Origin: Candidatus Binatia bacterium
GTDB taxonomy: Bacteria; Desulfobacterota; Binatia; HRBIN30
Assembly (NCBI GenBank): GCA_023150935.1
Contig: JAKLJW010000039.1
Location: 1-48,365, forward strand
Direction: 5' to 3'
DNA: 48,365 nucleotides
The notes under the pieces are model-generated. The model was not told the DNA's origin and did not search any database. It saw only the letters and a list, made by a program, of their open reading frames with translations. Every line of letters begins with the position of its first letter. The first letter of the stretch is position 1. This document shows positions 7,986-18,549 of the stretch, in pieces. A program made the position numbers and the translations under genes.

Positions 7986-9320
7986 TCAGCCCGCGCTCTT
8001 GGTCCGCAGGAAGGCGGGAATCTCGTAGAGGTCGTCGGGATCGTCGGACGACATCGTATATCCCGCTTCCCGAGCATCTCTGGCCGCGCCATTGCCGTTG
8101 CCGTGTCCATTGCCGGGTGCGGCCTCGGCGGAAGGCCGCTGCCAGGTCGGTCCTTCCAGGTCGTCAACAATCGTACCCATGTGGACGGTCGGGCGGCCGT
8201 TGCCATTGACGCGTTCGCGCGGGGCGTTCTTGGCCCACAGTGCGCGGATGCCGGCGGCTGGCGAAGGAACCTCCCGCGGAACACCGATGCTCGGACGGCT
8301 GAGTTCGCGGGGGCGGTCGCCGACGGCGATGCCGAGGCTCGGGCGTCGTGCTTCGCGCACAGGCTCGCCGAAGCCCGTAGCGATAACCGTGATCCGAACG
8401 TCGTCGCCCATGCGCTCGTCGATGACCGCGCCGAAGATGATGTTGGCGTCTTCGTGCGCCTCTTCCTGAATTAGCGAGGCGGCCTCGCTCACCTCGTGCA
8501 TCGACAGGTCGTGGCTGCCGGTGATGTTCATGAGCACGCCCTTGGCGCCGTGAATCGAGACATCCTCCAGCAGTGGGCTGGAGATCGCCTTTTGCGCGGC
8601 CTCGACGGCACGGTTTTCGCCGCTGGCGATGCCGGTGCCCATCATAGCCATGCCCATCTCGGCCATGATCGTGCGCACGTCGGCGAAGTCGAGGTTGATC
8701 AGGCCGTGGACCGTAATCAGGTCGGAGATACCGCGCACGGCCTGCATGAGGATGTCGTCGGCCTTCTTGAAGGTATCGAGCAGCGAGGAGCTGCGGCCGG
8801 CAACGGCAAGCAGGCGCTGATTCGGGATGGCAATCAGGGTGTCGACGGCATCTTTGACCTCGCGCATGCCTTCTTCCGCCTGGCGCATGCGCTTCTTGCC
8901 TTCGAACTGGAACGGCTTGGTGACCACCGCCACGGTAAGGGCGCCCAGTTCCTTGGCGATGCGTGCAACCACCGGTGCGCCGCCGGTCCCGGTGCCGCCG
9001 CCCATGCCGGCGGTGACGAACACCATGTCGGCGCCGGCGAGCTGCTCGCGCAGGATCTCGCTGTCGTCGAGGGCCGCCTGCCGGCCGACGTCGGGATTCG
9101 CCCCGGCCCCGAGTCCCTTGGTCAGCGTGCCGCCGAGTTGCAGTTTGGTGGGCGCCAGGTTGGCGGACAACGCCTGCATGTCGGTGTTCGCGGCCATGAA
9201 GTCGACGCCGGTCAACCCCGATGTGATCATCGTGTTGATCGCGTTGCCGCCGGCCCCACCCACGCCGATGACCTTGATACGAGCTCCCAGCACATCACTC
9301 TTCCCAACCAGCTCTATCAT
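7986..9320 (-). CDS. ftsZ: Cell division GTPase FtsZ
   Basis: This 444-residue tubulin homologue polymerises into the Z-ring at midcell. Seen directly are [12 protein letters not shown] near the N-terminus, the tubulin signature GGGTGTG at about residues 107-113, NPDVGRQAA, the [11 protein letters not shown] segment of the T7 loop region, and a conserved C-terminal tail [11 protein letters not shown] that in other bacteria binds FtsA. The linker between core and tail is about 100 residues and rich in Pro, Gly and Asn. I chose the ATG at 9320 because GGAGGAGGAAGG lies directly upstream. A longer in-frame start adds 26 atypical residues. It is the last gene of the dcw cluster here; lpxC does not follow. 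Confidence 0.97.
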   Translation of the reverse strand: MIELVGKSDVLGARIKVIGVGGAGGNAINTMITSGLTGVDFMAANTDMQALSANLAPTKLQLGGTLTKGLGAGANPDVGRQAALDDSEILREQLAGADMVFVTAGMGGGTGTGGAPVVARIAKELGALTVAVVTKPFQFEGKKRMRQAEEGMREVKDAVDTLIAIPNQRLLAVAGRSSSLLDTFKKADDILMQAVRGISDLITVHGLINLDFADVRTIMAEMGMAMMGTGIASGENRAVEAAQKAISSPLLEDVSIHGAKGVLMNITGSHDLSMHEVSEAASLIQEEAHEDANIIFGAVIDERMGDDVRITVIATGFGEPVREARRPSLGIAVGDRPRELSRPSIGVPREVPSPAAGIRALWAKNAPRERVNGNGRPTVHMGTIVDDLEGPTWQRPSAEAAPGNGHGNGNGAARDAREAGYTMSSDDPDDLYEIPAFLRTKSAG

Positions 9321-9425
9321 CCTTCCTCCTCCGGCGGACCGCTTCCGACCCGCGAGTGTAATCGTGATCCTCGAAGCCCTCTGCGCCGACACCGCCACCT
9401 TTAGCCGGCAAAGGCCGCTGCGTCA

Positions 9426-10664
9426 TCAGAAAAACGCCTCCACCCATCCCCTCACCCGCTGCCGGACCCGACCGAGGAGGTGCGTGTCGTCGGCGCGCAC
9501 CGCAACATAGTCGCGGGGCCGAGCGCCATATTGCACCAGCCCGACCGCCGCGGCGTACACGGGGCTGTTCACATCCGGTCCGCCCTCCGCGACGCCGTTG
9601 ATCCCCAGCGGATAGCCGATCCGCACCTGGGTCTGAAATACCCCTTCGGCAAGGGCGGTAATGCCCTCGAGCAGCGCGCCGCCGCCGGCAAGAACAACGC
9701 CGGAACCGAGAGATTCGCCATAGCCGCAGTGAACGATCTGCTCCTGGGCGAGATTTATTATCTCGGCGGCACGCGCTTCGACGATCTGGCCAAGCATGTG
9801 TCGCGACAGCATTCGCGGGGTGCGACCGCCGACGCTGGCCACCTCTACGTGCTGTTCCCGGCCGACCAGGCGGGCCAGCGCACAGCCACTGCGCTGCTTG
9901 AGGACCTCGGCATCGCGGAACGGGGTGCGCAAGCCGGCGGCGATGTCGCTGGTCACGTGATGACCACCGAGCGGCAGCACCGCGGTGTGTCGCAGCGCGC
10001 CCTCGTGAAACACGAGGACGTCGGTCGTGCCGGCGCCGAGGTCCACCAGCGCCACGCCGAGCTCCTTCTCCTCCGGGGTCAGCACCGCCTCCGCGGTCGC
10101 CAGCGGTTCCAGCACGAGGTCGGAGACGTGGAGACCGGTGCGCTCGCAGCATTTGACGACGTTTTGCGCCGACGCGGTTGCCGTGCTCACCAGATGCACT
10201 CGCGCTTCGAGGCGCACGCCCGACATCCCGAGCGGCGAGTGGATGCCATCCTGTCCGTCGAGAACGAAGTCTTGCGGCAGCACGTGGAGGATATCGCGGT
10301 CGGCCGGCAGTGCAACCGCGGTGGCGGCGTCGAGGACGCGGTCCACGTCGGCGTGATCGACCTCGCGATTCCTCACGGCCACGACGCCATGGGAATTGAA
10401 GCCCTTGACGTGCGTGCCGGTGACGTCGGCAAAGACGCTGTGGATTTCGCAGCCGGCGGTGACCTCGGCCTCCTTAACCGCCTGTTCGATCGCCTGAACG
10501 GTTGCGTCGATGTTAACGACCACGCCGCGCCGCAGCCCTTCGTTACAGGGCGCCGAGCCCAGCCCGACAACGCTGAGCGTTTCGTGATCGATTTCGGCCA
10601 CGACGGCCGCAACCTTCGAGGTACCGATATCGAGTCCGACCAGTAGCTCAGGCTTCTTAGCCAT
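9426..10664 (-). CDS. ftsA: Cell division actin-like protein FtsA
   Basis: A 412-residue actin-like ATPase that tethers FtsZ to the membrane. It begins MAKKPELLVGLDIGTSKVAA, with the phosphate-1 motif GLDIGTSK. Also present are the 1C-domain region, VDLGAGTTDVLVF (phosphate 2) and VLAGGGALLEGI (adenosine motif). The last residues VRQRVRGWVEAFF form the amphipathic membrane-targeting helix expected of FtsA. I chose the ATG at 10664; a GTG six codons upstream is possible. It sits between ftsQ and ftsZ as in most dcw clusters. Confidence 0.96.
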   Translation of the reverse strand: MAKKPELLVGLDIGTSKVAAVVAEIDHETLSVVGLGSAPCNEGLRRGVVVNIDATVQAIEQAVKEAEVTAGCEIHSVFADVTGTHVKGFNSHGVVAVRNREVDHADVDRVLDAATAVALPADRDILHVLPQDFVLDGQDGIHSPLGMSGVRLEARVHLVSTATASAQNVVKCCERTGLHVSDLVLEPLATAEAVLTPEEKELGVALVDLGAGTTDVLVFHEGALRHTAVLPLGGHHVTSDIAAGLRTPFRDAEVLKQRSGCALARLVGREQHVEVASVGGRTPRMLSRHMLGQIVEARAAEIINLAQEQIVHCGYGESLGSGVVLAGGGALLEGITALAEGVFQTQVRIGYPLGINGVAEGGPDVNSPVYAAAVGLVQYGARPRDYVAVRADDTHLLGRVRQRVRGWVEAFF

Positions 10665-10747
10665 GTCGCCGCCCCGCCTCACACCCCGAACCGCACGAGA
10701 ACACCGCCATCATCTCCGCGCACTCGGCCATTGCTTCTCGTTACCGT

Positions 10748-11587
10748 TCATATCCGGACGCCGCGCCTTGCGGGCCTTGCGGGAGCCGGCCGTTCCTCGG
10801 CTCGCAGCCGCACGACCACCTGATCTCGAAACGACACGTCGACGTTCTCCAGCCGCTCGGCCTGCCCGCCCCAGAGGGCGAACACGCGCGCCGAGCGAAC
10901 GAGTTTGTGGCGCCAGCCACCCCATCCGAGCGTGACCGCGACCGGGGGCCGAACGGGATACACGGTAATGCCACGCCGCCGCTCGACGCGGACCTCCGAC
11001 AGGGACTCGAAGCACGACACCCGTTCGCACATGCGCAGCAACCTGGCGGCTCGGTGCAGTCCGACAGCCGTGAAGCCATCGGCGTTGTCTCCGGCCAGCC
11101 CGGTGATGATGACGAAGTCGCGGCTGTCGTCGTCGCGCAGCGGTCCCAGCACGCGGCCGTGCCGATCCACGTAGTACAATCCGTCGAGCCGGGCGATCGC
11201 CAAAGGCCGGCGTTCCCGAACGCGAACGCTGATTCGATTCGGAAAGCTGCGGCGTACGCTGGCGCGTTCGATCCAGGCATTCTGCTCGATCCGCAACCGC
11301 GTCGCGTGAGGCAGGGCGTCCCAGATGCTCATTCCCTCGGAGATGCCCGCCGCTTGCAAGATGTCGGCACGGGTGAGCCGGACGTTGCCGCTGAGGTCGA
11401 CGGCAGACACCCTGAAATACTGATGCTCTTTGGCGGCCCGCAGGAGGAGAGGCGCGCCGTGCCAGGCGGCCCCTGCGAGACCCAGACCCAGGACGGCGCT
11501 GACCACACTGACCGCCAGGGCTCGCCACGACCGCCACCGGCGGGGGCGGGTGACCACCGGTCGTTTGCGGACAATGCCCCGCCGCAT
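10748..11587 (-). CDS. ftsQ: Cell division protein FtsQ (DivIB family)
   Basis: A 279-residue bitopic membrane protein of the divisome. It has a strongly basic cytoplasmic start (MRRGIVRKRPVVTRPRRW), one membrane segment (AVSVVSAVLGLGLAGAAW) and a POTRA domain beginning FRVSAVDLSGNVRLTRADI. The FtsQ beta domain follows (LYYVDRHGRVLGPL; FVIITGL). It links FtsL and FtsB with later divisome proteins. Its ATG (11587) shares a base with the murB stop (TGATG), and GGAGGGAGG lies just upstream. No ddl gene lies between murB and ftsQ, which is unusual for this order. Confidence 0.93.
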   Translation of the reverse strand: MRRGIVRKRPVVTRPRRWRSWRALAVSVVSAVLGLGLAGAAWHGAPLLLRAAKEHQYFRVSAVDLSGNVRLTRADILQAAGISEGMSIWDALPHATRLRIEQNAWIERASVRRSFPNRISVRVRERRPLAIARLDGLYYVDRHGRVLGPLRDDDSRDFVIITGLAGDNADGFTAVGLHRAARLLRMCERVSCFESLSEVRVERRRGITVYPVRPPVAVTLGWGGWRHKLVRSARVFALWGGQAERLENVDVSFRDQVVVRLRAEERPAPARPARRGVRI

Positions 11588-12528
11588 CAGACCTCCCTCC
11601 ACTCACCCACGAGCCGGATTTCCGGTTCCAGACGCACGCCGTGTCGCTCCCACACCCGTCGCGCCCCCTCGGCCATGAGCGCACGAACGTCGGCGGCGCT
11701 CGCGTGGCCGACGTTGACGATGAAGTTGGCGTGCTCCACGGCCACCATGGCGCCACCGCATCGTTCGCCCTTCATGCCCACGGACTCGAGCAGGAGGCCG
11801 GCAAATAGCCCCGGCGGGTTCTTGAAGATGGACCCCGCATTCGGATAGCCGAGCGGCTGATGCTTCTCGCGGCGTCGCTTGGCGTCGGCGCGCCTCGCCT
11901 CGATCGCCTCGCGTTCCCCGGGCGTGAGGAGGAACTCGACGTGCGTGATCACGAACCCGGCGGGCAGGTCGAGGCGGCGATACTGAAATAGCAGCACCTC
12001 ACGCGACAGGCGAACGACCTTGCCGTCTCCATCCACGCCTTCGACGCCCGTAATCGCCTGCGACAACTCTCCACCGAAAGCCCCGGCGTTCATGAGCAGA
12101 CCCCCGCCAACCGAGCCGGGGATCCCCTCGGCGAATTCGAGCCCGGCCAGGCCACGTTCGATCGCTTCGGTGACCAGCCGCTTGAGGGCCAGGGCGGCCC
12201 CCGCGCGCACGCGGATACCGCCGCGGCATTCCGACCATTCCGTCGACACCAGGGATCGGCCGGGGTGGATCACGATGCCGCGCACGCCAAGATCGCTCAC
12301 GAGGATGTTGGTGCCGCCGCCGACGACGGTGAGAGGGAGTCCTTCCGCCCCCGCGACGGCTTGTACGGTACCGATGTCGGCAGCGCCGACGACGTCGATC
12401 CAGATATCAGCCGGTCCGCCGATCCGAAACGAGGTGTGGCGGCTCAGCGGCTCGTGCAAGCGCACCCGTCCGGGGAGCATACCCTCCAGATGCGACGCGC
12501 CCGGTTGGCCCGAAACCGCTGGGATCAT
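11587..12528 (-). CDS. murB: UDP-N-acetylenolpyruvoylglucosamine reductase
   Basis: A 313-residue FAD enzyme that reduces UDP-GlcNAc-enolpyruvate to UDP-MurNAc. Seen directly are HTSFRIGGPADIWI, the FAD-binding VVGGGTNILVSDLGVRG, the GIPGSVGGGLLMNAGAFGGE loop and YPNAGSIFKNP with the proton-donor serine. The conserved C-terminal glutamate region is LEPEIRLVG. The pattern fits MurB; a detailed type I/II call would need an alignment. Its start overlaps the murC stop by 4 bases (ATGA at 12528-12525). Confidence 0.95.
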   Translation of the reverse strand: MIPAVSGQPGASHLEGMLPGRVRLHEPLSRHTSFRIGGPADIWIDVVGAADIGTVQAVAGAEGLPLTVVGGGTNILVSDLGVRGIVIHPGRSLVSTEWSECRGGIRVRAGAALALKRLVTEAIERGLAGLEFAEGIPGSVGGGLLMNAGAFGGELSQAITGVEGVDGDGKVVRLSREVLLFQYRRLDLPAGFVITHVEFLLTPGEREAIEARRADAKRRREKHQPLGYPNAGSIFKNPPGLFAGLLLESVGMKGERCGGAMVAVEHANFIVNVGHASAADVRALMAEGARRVWERHGVRLEPEIRLVGEWREV

Positions 12529-13928
12529 TGGACGCTAACCGCCTCCGTGCCCGAAAGGCGTCTGACCAGCATGTCACCGACTTCGTGAATCGATCCGGCA
12601 CCCAGTACAAGCACGAGGTCACCGGGGCGGACGCTGCCCTGTACAACCTCGGGGAGATCGCGCCACGCCGACACGTAGGCCACGTCGACATGTCCGCGCC
12701 GCCGCAGGGCGCCGTAGAGCACTTCGCCGCCGAGGCCTTCGATGGGTTCTTCGCCGGCAGGATAGATATCGGTCAGGAACACCTGGTCGGCGTCGTCGAA
12801 CGCCTCGAGGAACTCGGCGAACAGGTCGCGGGTGCGCGAGAAGCGGTGGGGCTGAAAGAGCACCACGATGCGTCGGCCGAAGCCCTCCCGCGCGGCGGCG
12901 ATAGTGGCGCGGATCTCGGTGGGATGGTGGCCGTAGTCGCTGACGACCATGACGCCGGCGGGTTCGCCGCAAATTTCGAAGCGGCGGTGGATCCCGCCGA
13001 ATTCGCCCAGAGCGCGGCAGGCCGTCTCGACGTCGACGTCGAGCTCGGCGGCTACGGCCAGAGCCGCCAGTGCATTGAGGGCATGGTGCCGTCCCGGCAT
13101 CCGGACGGTCGCCTCGGCCCAGATCGATCCTCCGCGTTCAACCAGAAAGCGGGTTTCCATGCCGGTGACGGCGATGTCGCGTGCGACATAATCGGCATCG
13201 GCGCTCGTACCGTAGGTGATGACCCGCTTGCGCACGTGCGGCAGCAGGCCGCGCACCGTGGCGTCGTCGATACAAAGAACCGCGCATCCGAAGAACGGCA
13301 CCCGGTTGACGAAGCCGAGGTAAGCCGACTTGACCCGCTCCATGTCGCCGTAGAAGTCGAGGTGCTCGGGATCGATGTTAGTGACGACCGCGATCGTCGG
13401 CGACAGCAGCAGGAAGGTGCCGTCGCTTTCGTCGGCTTCGGCAACCATGAGATCGCCGTTGCCCAACTGGGCGTTGCTGCCGAGGGCGTGCACTTTGCCG
13501 CCGATAACGACGGTCGGATCGAGCCCGGCGCGCGCCAGGACCGCCGCTACCAGCGACGTGGTGGTCGTCTTGCCGTGCGTCCCGGCGACGGCGACGCCCC
13601 ACTTCGTGCGCATGAGTTCGGCCAGCATCTCGGCCCGCGGAATAACCGGCGTCTTCAGCTCACGGGCACGGACCACTTCCGGATTCGAGTACTTGACGGC
13701 GGAGGAGATAACGACGACGTCGGTTTCCGGCCCGACCAGGTCGGCGTTATGACCGAGCGCCACTCTTGCGCCGAGGCGCACCAGCCTCCGCGTCGCCTCG
13801 TTCTCGGTCATGTCGGAGCCGCTAACGTCGTGCCCCATGTGCAGGCAGAGTTCGGCGATGCCGCTCATGCCGACACCCCCAACGCCGACGAAATGCACCT
13901 TGCGCGGTTTCCGGAACGATTCGCTCAC
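12525..13928 (-). CDS. murC: UDP-N-acetylmuramate--L-alanine ligase
   Basis: A 467-residue Mur ligase that adds L-alanine to UDP-MurNAc with ATP. The N-terminal Rossmann motif HFVGVGGVGMSGIAEL, the P-loop AGTHGKTTTTSLVA, the EADESDGTFL segment typical of MurC and the C-terminal-domain motif SDYGHHPTEIRAT are present. The start is GTG at 13928, supported by GGAGGTGA eight bases upstream and by the resulting VSESFRKPRKVHFVGVGG start. A longer open frame upstream lies inside murG in another frame and is not real. Confidence 0.96.
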   Translation of the reverse strand: MSESFRKPRKVHFVGVGGVGMSGIAELCLHMGHDVSGSDMTENEATRRLVRLGARVALGHNADLVGPETDVVVISSAVKYSNPEVVRARELKTPVIPRAEMLAELMRTKWGVAVAGTHGKTTTTSLVAAVLARAGLDPTVVIGGKVHALGSNAQLGNGDLMVAEADESDGTFLLLSPTIAVVTNIDPEHLDFYGDMERVKSAYLGFVNRVPFFGCAVLCIDDATVRGLLPHVRKRVITYGTSADADYVARDIAVTGMETRFLVERGGSIWAEATVRMPGRHHALNALAALAVAAELDVDVETACRALGEFGGIHRRFEICGEPAGVMVVSDYGHHPTEIRATIAAAREGFGRRIVVLFQPHRFSRTRDLFAEFLEAFDDADQVFLTDIYPAGEEPIEGLGGEVLYGALRRRGHVDVAYVSAWRDLPEVVQGSVRPGDLVLVLGAGSIHEVGDMLVRRLSGTEAVSVQ

Positions 13929-13932
13929 GCCG

Positions 13933-15000
13933 TCACCTCCGCGCCCCGGCAACCTGCCGGCAGATGTCGGCCACCTGCGCCGCCGCGTCCGGTCTCGCAA
14001 AACGCCGGGCGGCGACCGCCATCGACCGCAGGCGCGGCGTATCGGCCGCCAGTGCAAGTATCCGTTCGGCCAACAAAGCCCCGTTCAGATCGCGGTCGAG
14101 GACGACCTCCGCGGCGCCACCCTGCGCAAGGACCTCCGCGTTGCGGCGCTGATGATCGTCGGCCGCATAGGGGTACGGGACGAGAATGGCAGGGCGGCCG
14201 ACGCTGGCGAGTTCGGCCAGAGTCGTCGCACCGGCACGACAAACGACCACATCGGCCTGGCCGTACGCCGTACCCATGTCGTGCACAAACGGGAGCACCT
14301 CCGCAGCCACTCCCATCTCCTGATACCGCCGCCGCACCCAACTTTCGTCCGCTGCCCCGGTTTGATGAACAATTCGGAGTTTACAAAGCTTTTCCCTCAG
14401 AATGCCCGCCGCGTCAACTGCCGCCACATTGATAGTGTGGGCGCCCTGGCTTCCACCGAACACGAAGATCGTGAACGCCTCGGAGCGGGGAACCTCGGCG
14501 GCCACGAGTCGGCGTACCGGGTTGCCGGTTTGCACCGCCTTCCCGGCCGGAAAGAATGCGGCACTTTCTCGGAAAGTCGTGCATACCCGCCGCGCCACGT
14601 GAGCGAGGCAGCGATTGGCGAGGCCGGGGTGAACGTTCTGTTCCATCAACACGCTCGGTACGCCGAGAGACCAGGCCGCGACCACAACGGGCACCGATCC
14701 GTAGCCTCCCAGCCCGAGAACAACGTCTGGTCTCGTCTCGCGCACGAGATGGCGGGCGCGGCGCACGGCAGCGGGAAACTGACCGGCAAACTCGATCAGC
14801 CCGCGCAGCCCGCGTCCGCGTGCACCGCGCACTACGATCGGCTCGAAGCGGAAGCGAGTCTGCGGCACAGCGGTCGCCTCGATGCCGAACGCGCTGCCGA
14901 CAAAGAGCACCTCGGCGCCGCGCGCGGCCACCTCTTCAGCGACGGCCAGCCCCGGGAAGAGGTGACCGCCGGTCCCCCCGCCAGCGACGATCATACGCAT
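13933..15000 (-). CDS. murG: UDP-GlcNAc--undecaprenyl-PP-MurNAc-pentapeptide GlcNAc transferase
   Basis: A 355-residue GT28 glycosyltransferase that makes lipid II from lipid I on the inner face of the membrane. The glycine-rich loop VAGGGTGGHLFPGLA, the second loop GLGGYGSVPVVVAAW, LMEQNVHPGLANR, FVFGGSQGAHTIN and the sugar-nucleotide region VVCRAGATTLAELASVG are clear. Starts at 15000 and 14994 are both ATG (MRMIVAGGG); I give the first. It follows ftsW by two bases. Confidence 0.96.
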   Translation of the reverse strand: MRMIVAGGGTGGHLFPGLAVAEEVAARGAEVLFVGSAFGIEATAVPQTRFRFEPIVVRGARGRGLRGLIEFAGQFPAAVRRARHLVRETRPDVVLGLGGYGSVPVVVAAWSLGVPSVLMEQNVHPGLANRCLAHVARRVCTTFRESAAFFPAGKAVQTGNPVRRLVAAEVPRSEAFTIFVFGGSQGAHTINVAAVDAAGILREKLCKLRIVHQTGAADESWVRRRYQEMGVAAEVLPFVHDMGTAYGQADVVVCRAGATTLAELASVGRPAILVPYPYAADDHQRRNAEVLAQGGAAEVVLDRDLNGALLAERILALAADTPRLRSMAVAARRFARPDAAAQVADICRQVAGARR

Positions 15001-15002
15001 TC

Positions 15003-16142
15003 CTACCCGGTCATGCGCGAAAGCGCGGTCAGGATGCCGATCTCGATCATGGTGCAAACCAGGGCCGTACCGCCGTAACTCAGAAACGGCAGGGCGAGGC
15101 CTTTCGTGGGCAGCAAGCCGACCACCACCCCGACGTTGACGATCGCCTCCAGCAAGATCACCAGCGTAAGGCCAAAGGCGAGCAGGCTGCCGAACGGGTC
15201 CGGATGTCGGAGGGCGATACGAAAGCCGCGCACTCCGAGGAGGGCAAACAGGCCGAGGACGCCGATCGCTCCGAGGACACCGAGTTCTTCGCCGACGAGC
15301 GCGAAGATGAAGTCGGTGTGGGCCTCGGGCAGAAAGAACATCTTCTGTTGGCTCTCCCCGAGTCCGACACCGGTGAGCCCGCCGGAACCGAAGGCGATCA
15401 GAGACTGCACCAACTGAAAGGCGATGTCCTGGCTGTACTTCCAGGGATCGAGAAAGGCGAGGACGCGGCGCAGCCGGTAGGGAGCGTACACGACGGCGTA
15501 GATCACCGGCGGCACCGCCAGCAGGACCAGGCCGACCAGATGCGTGGCGCGGGCTCCGGCGCCAAACAGCATCAGCCCGAGAACCATGATAATGATGGCG
15601 GCGGTGCCGAAGTCCGGCTGGGCCACGATGAGCAACACGCATGCGCCAACCGAAAGCAGCGGCGGCAGCAACCCGGCAACCAGCCCCTGGAGCGACTCGC
15701 GGCGCATCGACAGGGTGCGCGCCAGGAACAGCACGACGGCGATCTTGGCGAGCTCCGACGGCTGAAAACCCAGGGGCCCCAGCGCGAGCCAGCGACGGGC
15801 GCCGCCGCGCACCACGCCAAGGCCGGGGATCAGGGTTAAGACCAGTGCCACGGCGACACCCGCCGCAAACGGCAAGGCGAGGCGCTCGAACCATTGCAGT
15901 CGCACCCGCGACACCCCCACCAGCGCCACGGTGCCCCAGATCAGCGCCATGACATGTTTCCGGAAGAACAGCAGCGGATCTTCGTAGCGATACTGCGCGA
16001 AGAAGTAGCTGGCGTTGAACACCATCACCACGCCAAGTCCGGCCAGCGTTGCGGTCGCCAGCAGCAACCACCAGTCGGGCCGGTGCAGGCGCGGCATGAC
16101 CACACGCTGGCGCAGGCTCTGCAGGGACTGTCGGGGCTTCAC
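15003..16142 (-). CDS. ftsW: Lipid II polymerase / division protein FtsW
   Basis: A 379-residue SEDS-family polytopic membrane protein, a peptidoglycan glycosyltransferase that works with FtsI in the septum. About ten hydrophobic segments are visible. Family motifs include GARRWLALGPLGFQPSELAK, QPDFGTAAIIIMV, GSGGLTGVGLGESQQK, EAHTDFIFALVGEELG and LPFLSYGGTAL. The start overlaps the murD stop (ATGA at 16142-16139). Its place between murD and murG supports FtsW rather than RodA. Confidence 0.95.
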   Translation of the reverse strand: MKPRQSLQSLRQRVVMPRLHRPDWWLLLATATLAGLGVVMVFNASYFFAQYRYEDPLLFFRKHVMALIWGTVALVGVSRVRLQWFERLALPFAAGVAVALVLTLIPGLGVVRGGARRWLALGPLGFQPSELAKIAVVLFLARTLSMRRESLQGLVAGLLPPLLSVGACVLLIVAQPDFGTAAIIIMVLGLMLFGAGARATHLVGLVLLAVPPVIYAVVYAPYRLRRVLAFLDPWKYSQDIAFQLVQSLIAFGSGGLTGVGLGESQQKMFFLPEAHTDFIFALVGEELGVLGAIGVLGLFALLGVRGFRIALRHPDPFGSLLAFGLTLVILLEAIVNVGVVVGLLPTKGLALPFLSYGGTALVCTMIEIGILTALSRMTG

Positions 16143-17476
16143 AGGGCCTCCACGATCTCGCGGAAGCGCCGTCCGCGGGCCGTATAGTCGGAAAATTCGT
16201 CGAAACTCGCACAGCCGGGAGATAGAAGGACGGTGTCGCCGGCGGTCGCGAGGGCGGCGGCCTTCTCGACCGCCGCGGCCAGGTTCGGCGTCACGGTGCG
16301 ATCTGTGCCCGGGGGAAGCTGGTCATCGATGGTCGGGCCGGCAGCCCCGAAGAGCACGACGTGCTTGACACGACCGGCGAGCAATGGGCCCAGGCCCCGG
16401 AAGTCGCCGCCCTTGTCGTACCCGCCGGCGAGCAACACGACGCCGCAATCGAAGCTCTCCAGCGACTTCTCCATCGCACCGACGTTGGTGCCCTTGGAGT
16501 CGTCGAAGAACCTCACCCCTCTTAGTTCGCGGACCAGCTCGAGCCGATGCGGCAGTCCGCGGGTTGCATCGAGGGCCCGCTGGATCGCATCGGGAGGCAC
16601 TCCCCAGATGGCCGCGGCGGTTACCGCCGCCATCATGTTTTCGCGGTTGTGCGCGCCCTTCAGGTGCACCCGCCCGAGGGCGAAGCGATGCGCCCCCGGT
16701 GCCGGCCCCCAGAAGGTCAGGGCATCGCCGGCGACGAAGGTACCGAACTCGACCGGCTCGCGGCCGAAAGACACTACCGCCGCCCGTGTACGCCGGCGCT
16801 GTTCCCACACCCACGGGTCGTCGCGGTTAAGAACCGCCACGTCGCCGGGCTGCTGCGCCGCGAGCAGGCGCGCCTTGGCCGCGCCGTAAGGGGTCATGCC
16901 GCGATAGCGATCGAGATGATCCGGAGTGAGGTTGAGCATGACGGCCACGGTCGGGCGAAAGCTCCGCACCCATTCGAGTTGGAAACTCGACACCTCGACG
17001 ACAACCGCGTCCCAGGCGACACCGTCCGCACACGCATCTATCAGGGGCGTGCCGAGGTTACCGCCCACAAAAACGCGCCGGCCTGCCTCACGGACCATCG
17101 CACCGAGGAGGGTGGTCGTGGTGCTCTTGCCGTTGGTGCCCGTAACGGCAAGCAAGGGGCAGGATAGAAAGTGTGCCGCAAGCTCTATCTCGCTCACTAC
17201 CGGTATACCGCGCGCCACGGCGCGCCGCAGCGTTGGGTGTTGCGCGGCCACACCGGGACTGGGCACGACAAGGTCGACGCCGTCGAGAAGATCGGCCCTG
17301 TCGTCACCTACGCGCGTTTCGACGCCGGGTATGCCGGGCGAACCTTCAAGCGCCGCTGCCGCACGCTCCGCCAGCCGGATCCTCGTGCCGCGACCGGCGA
17401 GAAACGCCGCGACGCTCCGGCCGGTCTTCCCGGCTCCGAGAACGAGGCAACGGTTCGGCGCGAACCCCGATGTCAT
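16139..17476 (-). CDS. murD: UDP-N-acetylmuramoyl-L-alanine--D-glutamate ligase
   Basis: A 445-residue Mur ligase that adds D-glutamate to UDP-MurNAc-L-Ala. Visible are [30 protein letters not shown], the P-loop [26 protein letters not shown], the [19 protein letters not shown] block typical of MurD, and [18 protein letters not shown] chose the ATG at 17476, which overlaps the mraY stop (ATGA at 17476-17473). Confidence 0.96.
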   Translation of the reverse strand: MTSGFAPNRCLVLGAGKTGRSVAAFLAGRGTRIRLAERAAAALEGSPGIPGVETRVGDDRADLLDGVDLVVPSPGVAAQHPTLRRAVARGIPVVSEIELAAHFLSCPLLAVTGTNGKSTTTTLLGAMVREAGRRVFVGGNLGTPLIDACADGVAWDAVVVEVSSFQLEWVRSFRPTVAVMLNLTPDHLDRYRGMTPYGAAKARLLAAQQPGDVAVLNRDDPWVWEQRRRTRAAVVSFGREPVEFGTFVAGDALTFWGPAPGAHRFALGRVHLKGAHNRENMMAAVTAAAIWGVPPDAIQRALDATRGLPHRLELVRELRGVRFFDDSKGTNVGAMEKSLESFDCGVVLLAGGYDKGGDFRGLGPLLAGRVKHVVLFGAAGPTIDDQLPPGTDRTVTPNLAAAVEKAAALATAGDTVLLSPGCASFDEFSDYTARGRRFREIVEAL

Positions 17477-18549
17477 CGCAGCTTCAAGGTACTGAGAGCG
17501 GCAATGGCGCAGATTATCGAAACGATCCAGAAGCGGACGATGATCTGCGGTTCGGGCCACCCTTTGAGTTCGAAGTGGTGATGAATCGGCGCCATACGGA
17601 AGACGCGTTTACGGCGAAGCTTGAAGGACACAACCTGAAAGATCACCGAAAGCGCTTCGACGACGAACACGCCGCCGACGACGACCAGCACGATCTCCTG
17701 TTTGGTGGCGAGCGCCACCAGCCCCAGCGCTGCCCCGAGGGGCAGCGACCCGACGTCGCCCATGAACATCTCGGCCGGGTAAGCGTTGAACCAGAGGAAC
17801 CCGAGACCGGCGCAGAGAAGCGCGCCGCAGAATATGGAGAGTTCACCGACGCCGGGCACGTAGGGGAGCTGCAGGTAGTCGGCGAGTCTGACATTGCCGG
17901 TAACGTACGAGAACACACCGTAGGTAAAGGCCGTCGTCATGACCGGGCCGATGGCCAGTCCGTCGAGTCCGTCGGTGAGGTTGACGGCGTTGGACGCCCC
18001 GACCACGACAAGGGCCGCGAAGGGCACGTATCCCCAACCCAGGTAGATCGACACATCCTTGAAGAGGGGCACGTAGACCGTGGGGGTGAAGTCCGGGCGC
18101 GTAAAGAGCACCCCCGCGGCCAGCCCTGCCAGGGCGAACTGCGCGGCAAGTTTCTCGCGTCCGCTGAGACCACGGGCGTTGCCCCGGCGAAGCTTGCTGT
18201 AGTCGTCTACGAATCCGATGGCGGCAAAACCGACCGTCACGCCGACGATGAGCCAGACGTAGAAGTTGGCCAGGTCGGCAAACAACAGCGTCGCCAGGAG
18301 CGACGAAAACAGGATGAGGGTACCTCCCATCGTCGGCGTACCCGCTTTCGAGAGATGCCGCTCCGGTCCGTCAGGGCGAATGGTCTGCCCGATCTGCCGC
18401 GCCGTGAGGTGACGAATCACCCAGGGGCCGAGAAGGAAAGAGATCAGGAGCGCGGCAAGCGCTGCGATCAGTGTTCGGAAAGTGATGTAGCGAAAGACAT
18501 TGAAGGCCGAGTGACTGACGTGAAGGGGATAGAGGAGGTGATACAGCAT
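17473..18549 (-). CDS. mraY: Phospho-N-acetylmuramoyl-pentapeptide transferase
   Basis: A 358-residue polytopic membrane enzyme that transfers phospho-MurNAc-pentapeptide to undecaprenyl phosphate, giving lipid I. Family motifs are [23 protein letters not shown] with the two catalytic aspartates, [13 protein letters not shown], the [13 protein letters not shown] motif and the C-terminal [19 protein letters not shown] block. Around ten membrane segments are visible. Its ATG shares one base with the murF stop (TGATG). Confidence 0.97.
   Translation of the reverse strand: MLYHLLYPLHVSHSAFNVFRYITFRTLIAALAALLISFLLGPWVIRHLTARQIGQTIRPDGPERHLSKAGTPTMGGTLILFSSLLATLLFADLANFYVWLIVGVTVGFAAIGFVDDYSKLRRGNARGLSGREKLAAQFALAGLAAGVLFTRPDFTPTVYVPLFKDVSIYLGWGYVPFAALVVVGASNAVNLTDGLDGLAIGPVMTTAFTYGVFSYVTGNVRLADYLQLPYVPGVGELSIFCGALLCAGLGFLWFNAYPAEMFMGDVGSLPLGAALGLVALATKQEIVLVVVGGVFVVEALSVIFQVVSFKLRRKRVFRMAPIHHHFELKGWPEPQIIVRFWIVSIICAIAALSTLKLR

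Noticed and set aside
12528..14432. Long plus-strand open frame opposite murC/murG
   Set aside because: The two Mur genes on the minus strand are certain; this frame has no motifs or ribosome site and is a GC-driven antisense frame.
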